This document shows, piece by piece, positions 12,269-13,966 of a DNA stretch of 13,966 nucleotides. The DNA is taken from the NCBI GenBank assembly GCA_034421015.1, contig DAOUKT010000032.1, forward strand, positions 1 through 13,966, read 5' to 3'. The notes beneath the pieces were generated by a model. It was not told where the DNA came from. It worked only from the letters and a program-made list of their open reading frames with translations, and made no database searches. The translations under genes and the position numbers were made by a program. The stretch comes from DAOUJW01 sp034421015. Its GTDB lineage: Bacteria > Chloroflexota > Dehalococcoidia > Lucifugimonadales > UBA2985. Position 1 is the first letter of the stretch. Each line of letters begins with the position of its first letter.

Positions 12269-13623
12269 TAAGATTTCTGGGAATATCAGTGCTTGTGCTG
12301 CTCTTTGTGGCGGTGCTTGCCCAGGCCACCGGCTATGGCGTGGCCTACACCGTGGACGAAACGGAATACGTGGTCATCACGCGTTTCGGAGAGGTGCAGA
12401 GGGGCATAGTCAGCCCCGGCCTGAAGTTCAAGTCGCCAGTTGAGAGCGTGGTGCGATTCGACAGGCGGCTGCTTCGAATCGATGTGCCGGTCCAGAGCAT
12501 GCCGGACAGGGATAGCCAGTTCCTTGAGATAGACGCCTACGTCAGATACAGGATCACTAACCCCAAGGTGTTTCTGGAAAACCTGCAGGACGAGGCTATT
12601 GCCGGCACGCGTATCGGGAGCTTGGCTATCTCCGCTATCCGCGATGAGGTGGGTGTGAGAGACCGGAGAGACATTATCGGCGGCGACCCAATCACCCTGG
12701 AAGACGGCACCATCATAGTCAGACCCAGGGAGACTGAAACTGGCCTTGCCAGCCGCGAGGCGATGATGCAGCTGGCCCTGACCAGTGTCAAGGAGGACAC
12801 GGAGGAGCAGTGGGGCGTTCAGATCGTCGATATACGCATCAAACGAGCAGATTTCCCGGCGGCAGCCGAGGCCAGCGTGTTCGACAGGATGCGCTCCGAA
12901 CGCTCGGTCCAGGCGCAGAGGCTCCGGGCGGAGGGAGAGGAGCAGTTCCTGACCATTACCGCCGACGTCAACAGGCGTGTGCGTATCATCAGGGTGACTG
13001 CAGAGAGGGACGCCAACATACTCTCCGGTGAGGGTGAGGCCCAGGCCGTTCAGATATTCGCCAGGGTGCTGGGCACGGGAGCGCTTCGCCCAGAGGCCCT
13101 TGACGCCCTTGACGCCCTGGAGTCCCTGACCCCGGATGTTCTGGACGCCATCGACGCCCTGGACGTTGAATTCATAACGGACGAGACTATGTCCAACCTG
13201 AGAGAGGGGAACGTCCTCAGCGCCGACGTTCTTGATGATGTGATCGCGGCGATACGGGCTCTCGGGCCGGAGACCCTCGACTCCATGGAAATTGTCGTGG
13301 GATTCGAGGCTGCAAACGCTCTGCGGCAGCTGGCGGCGTCCGGTCCACAGGCGCTTGAGCCTATAGATCCCGCCTCGCTGGCACAGGCCCTGGAGTTCTT
13401 CACCTTCAGGCGCAGCCTTGAGGCATACACCAACTCCCTCGACGACGGCAACACCACTGTGGTGCTATCTGCGGACAGCGAGCTGTTCCGCTACCTGCAG
13501 GGCCCAACGACGGCAACTGAGGAAGAGGCCGAAAACCCGCTGGAGGCGTTCGGCGAGATGCTGATGTTCATGCAGGACCTTGAGGCCATGAGCGAAGAAG
13601 ATGGCCAGGGGGCGCAGCCCTAA
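12265..13623 (+). CDS. hflC: HflC with a roughly 105-residue C-terminal insertion
   Basis: HflC is the partner of HflK in the FtsH-associated membrane cage. The 452 residues exceed the usual 290-340. An N-terminal membrane span (3-23) is followed by the SPFH domain (about 30-210: YVVITRFGEVQR, then PGLKFKSP) and the conserved helix R-S-E-R-S-V-Q-A-Q-R-L-R-A-E-G-E-E. After GEGEAQAVQIFARVLG (255-270) the family normally goes straight to FFTFRRSLEAY, found here at 378-388. Between them are about 105 extra residues (271-375) with four degenerate L-x-P-x-x-L-D repeats starting at 274, 288, 318 and 333. The conserved C-terminal part D-G-N-T-T-V-V-L-S-A-D-S-E-L-F-R-Y-L follows, then an acidic tail. 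The SPFH domain also holds a small insertion (about 138-160). Start and coupling are clear from the ATGA overlap. Confidence 0.93.
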   Translation: MIRFLGISVLVLLFVAVLAQATGYGVAYTVDETEYVVITRFGEVQRGIVSPGLKFKSPVESVVRFDRRLLRIDVPVQSMPDRDSQFLEIDAYVRYRITNPKVFLENLQDEAIAGTRIGSLAISAIRDEVGVRDRRDIIGGDPITLEDGTIIVRPRETETGLASREAMMQLALTSVKEDTEEQWGVQIVDIRIKRADFPAAAEASVFDRMRSERSVQAQRLRAEGEEQFLTITADVNRRVRIIRVTAERDANILSGEGEAQAVQIFARVLGTGALRPEALDALDALESLTPDVLDAIDALDVEFITDETMSNLREGNVLSADVLDDVIAAIRALGPETLDSMEIVVGFEAANALRQLAASGPQALEPIDPASLAQALEFFTFRRSLEAYTNSLDDGNTTVVLSADSELFRYLQGPTTATEEEAENPLEAFGEMLMFMQDLEAMSEEDGQGAQP

Positions 13624-13728
13624 GCTCTCATTGCAGCTAGGGGGCCAGCCGCCGCGTCTTTCACCAGCATCCACTCTCCCGGGTTTCCCAACCTAGAGGG
13701 ATATTCTGAACAAGTTAGAAACAAGACT

Positions 13729-13780
13729 ATTCCGCCTCACGACCATTCCTGCGAAGGCAGGAATCCAGGAGGGGCGGAAT
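13729..13780. repeat. Nested double hairpin
   Basis: An inner stem ATTCCTGC-GAAG-GCAGGAAT (13745-13764) sits inside an outer stem, ATTCCGCC (13729-13736) with GGCGGAAT (13773-13780). The inner stem extends into a 35-nt module (13734-13768) that recurs in inverted orientation at 13893-13927. Confidence 0.7.
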
Positions 13781-13796
13781 GTGGACTCCCGCCTTC

Positions 13797-13814
13797 GGAG
13801 ACCTTTGCGCAACT
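13797..13814. repeat. 18-nt repeat, inverted copy at 13943-13960
   Basis: GGAGACCTTTGCGCAACT recurs on the other strand at 13943-13960 as GGAGACCTTTGAACAACT, matching 16 of 18 bases. The two copies are 128 bp apart and interleave with the 35-nt module pair. Confidence 0.6.
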
Positions 13815-13848
13815 ACGGCAGCATATTGAAGGCAATACGTTTATCGTC

Positions 13849-13868
13849 ATTCCCGCGAAAGCGGGAAT
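13849..13868. repeat. Hairpin ATTCCCGC-GAAA-GCGGGAAT
   Basis: A perfect 8-bp stem with a GAAA tetraloop. It fits the ATTCCC-N8-GGGAAT pattern known from Neisseria dRS3 repeats and from many other genomes as a dispersed intergenic palindrome. It lies midway between the two 35-nt inverted modules. Confidence 0.7.
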
Positions 13869-13892
13869 CTATTTCCTTCTATATCGAACCAT

Positions 13893-13927
13893 CTGGATTC
13901 CTGCTTCCGCAGGAATGGTCGGGAGGC
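13893..13927. repeat. 35-nt module, inverted copy of 13734-13768
   Basis: The reverse complement matches 13734-13768 at 32 of 35 positions; two of the three differences fall in the hairpin loop. It contains its own 8-bp stem ATTCCTGC/GCAGGAAT (13897-13904 with 13909-13916). Confidence 0.7.
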
Positions 13928-13966
13928 ACGCTCCCCAACTGGAGTTGTTCAAAGGTCTCCCTTCGC

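Larger units (their letters stand above)
13624..13966. other. Intergenic region packed with inverted repeats
   Basis: No open frame here is convincing. The first 105 bp after hflC show no clear terminator. From 13729 on the sequence is a mosaic of hairpins (listed separately). No transposase or integrase is present within the window, which ends inside the region. Confidence 0.6.

Noticed and set aside
13729..13960. CRISPR array or insertion sequence at the right end
   Set aside because: The repeats are inverted, of different families and not regularly spaced; no cas gene, transposase or direct target duplication is visible.

Overview
The window looks like a GC-rich bacterial chromosome. It carries core translation and transcription genes plus a few membrane and stress genes. 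A Chloroflexota (Dehalococcoidia or SAR202-like) origin is my best guess. It rests on the isolated tuf-rpmG-secE-nusG-rplKAJL block with no rpoBC after rplL, the long acidic tail on L10, frequent TTG and GTG starts, and small palindromic intergenic repeats. This is inference; the partial 16S rRNA gene at the left edge would settle it.

Layout. Left edge (1-808, minus strand): the 5' end of a 16S rRNA gene with boxA-like and promoter signals, and just upstream of it an NYN/LabA-type nuclease-like gene. Positions 809-1256 have no convincing gene but hold two inverted repeats. Positions 1257-7408 (plus strand): tRNA-Thr(UGU), tRNA-Tyr(GUA) and tRNA-Thr(GGU) lead into tuf, rpmG, secE, nusG, rplK and rplA. 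An L10 leader RNA with a probable internal promoter precedes rplJ and rplL. A small Cys4 zinc-ribbon protein and radC follow where rpoB would normally be. Positions 7450-9054: a double zinc-ribbon membrane protein converges on a rhomboid protease gene (minus strand). Positions 9055-9734: intergenic DNA with REP-like hairpins and a candidate promoter overlapped by a perfect 8+8 bp palindrome. Positions 9735-13623: a TreT-type trehalose synthase, then the translationally coupled hflK-hflC pair. Positions 13624-13966: a patchwork of inverted repeats.

How the genes fit together. The centre is a translation module: tRNAs, EF-Tu, ribosomal proteins L33, L11, L1, L10 and L7/L12, the secretion channel subunit SecE and the elongation factor NusG. 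L10 probably autoregulates rplJL through its leader RNA. The right half is membrane quality control (rhomboid, HflKC) plus probable synthesis of the compatible solute trehalose.

The strongest unusual features are a roughly 105-residue repeat-containing insertion near the C-terminus of HflC, the acidic L10 tail, altered residues in the EF-Tu switch I region, the palindrome over the treT promoter region, and the inverted-repeat patchwork at the right end. I see no CRISPR array, transposase, phage gene or recognisable defence system.
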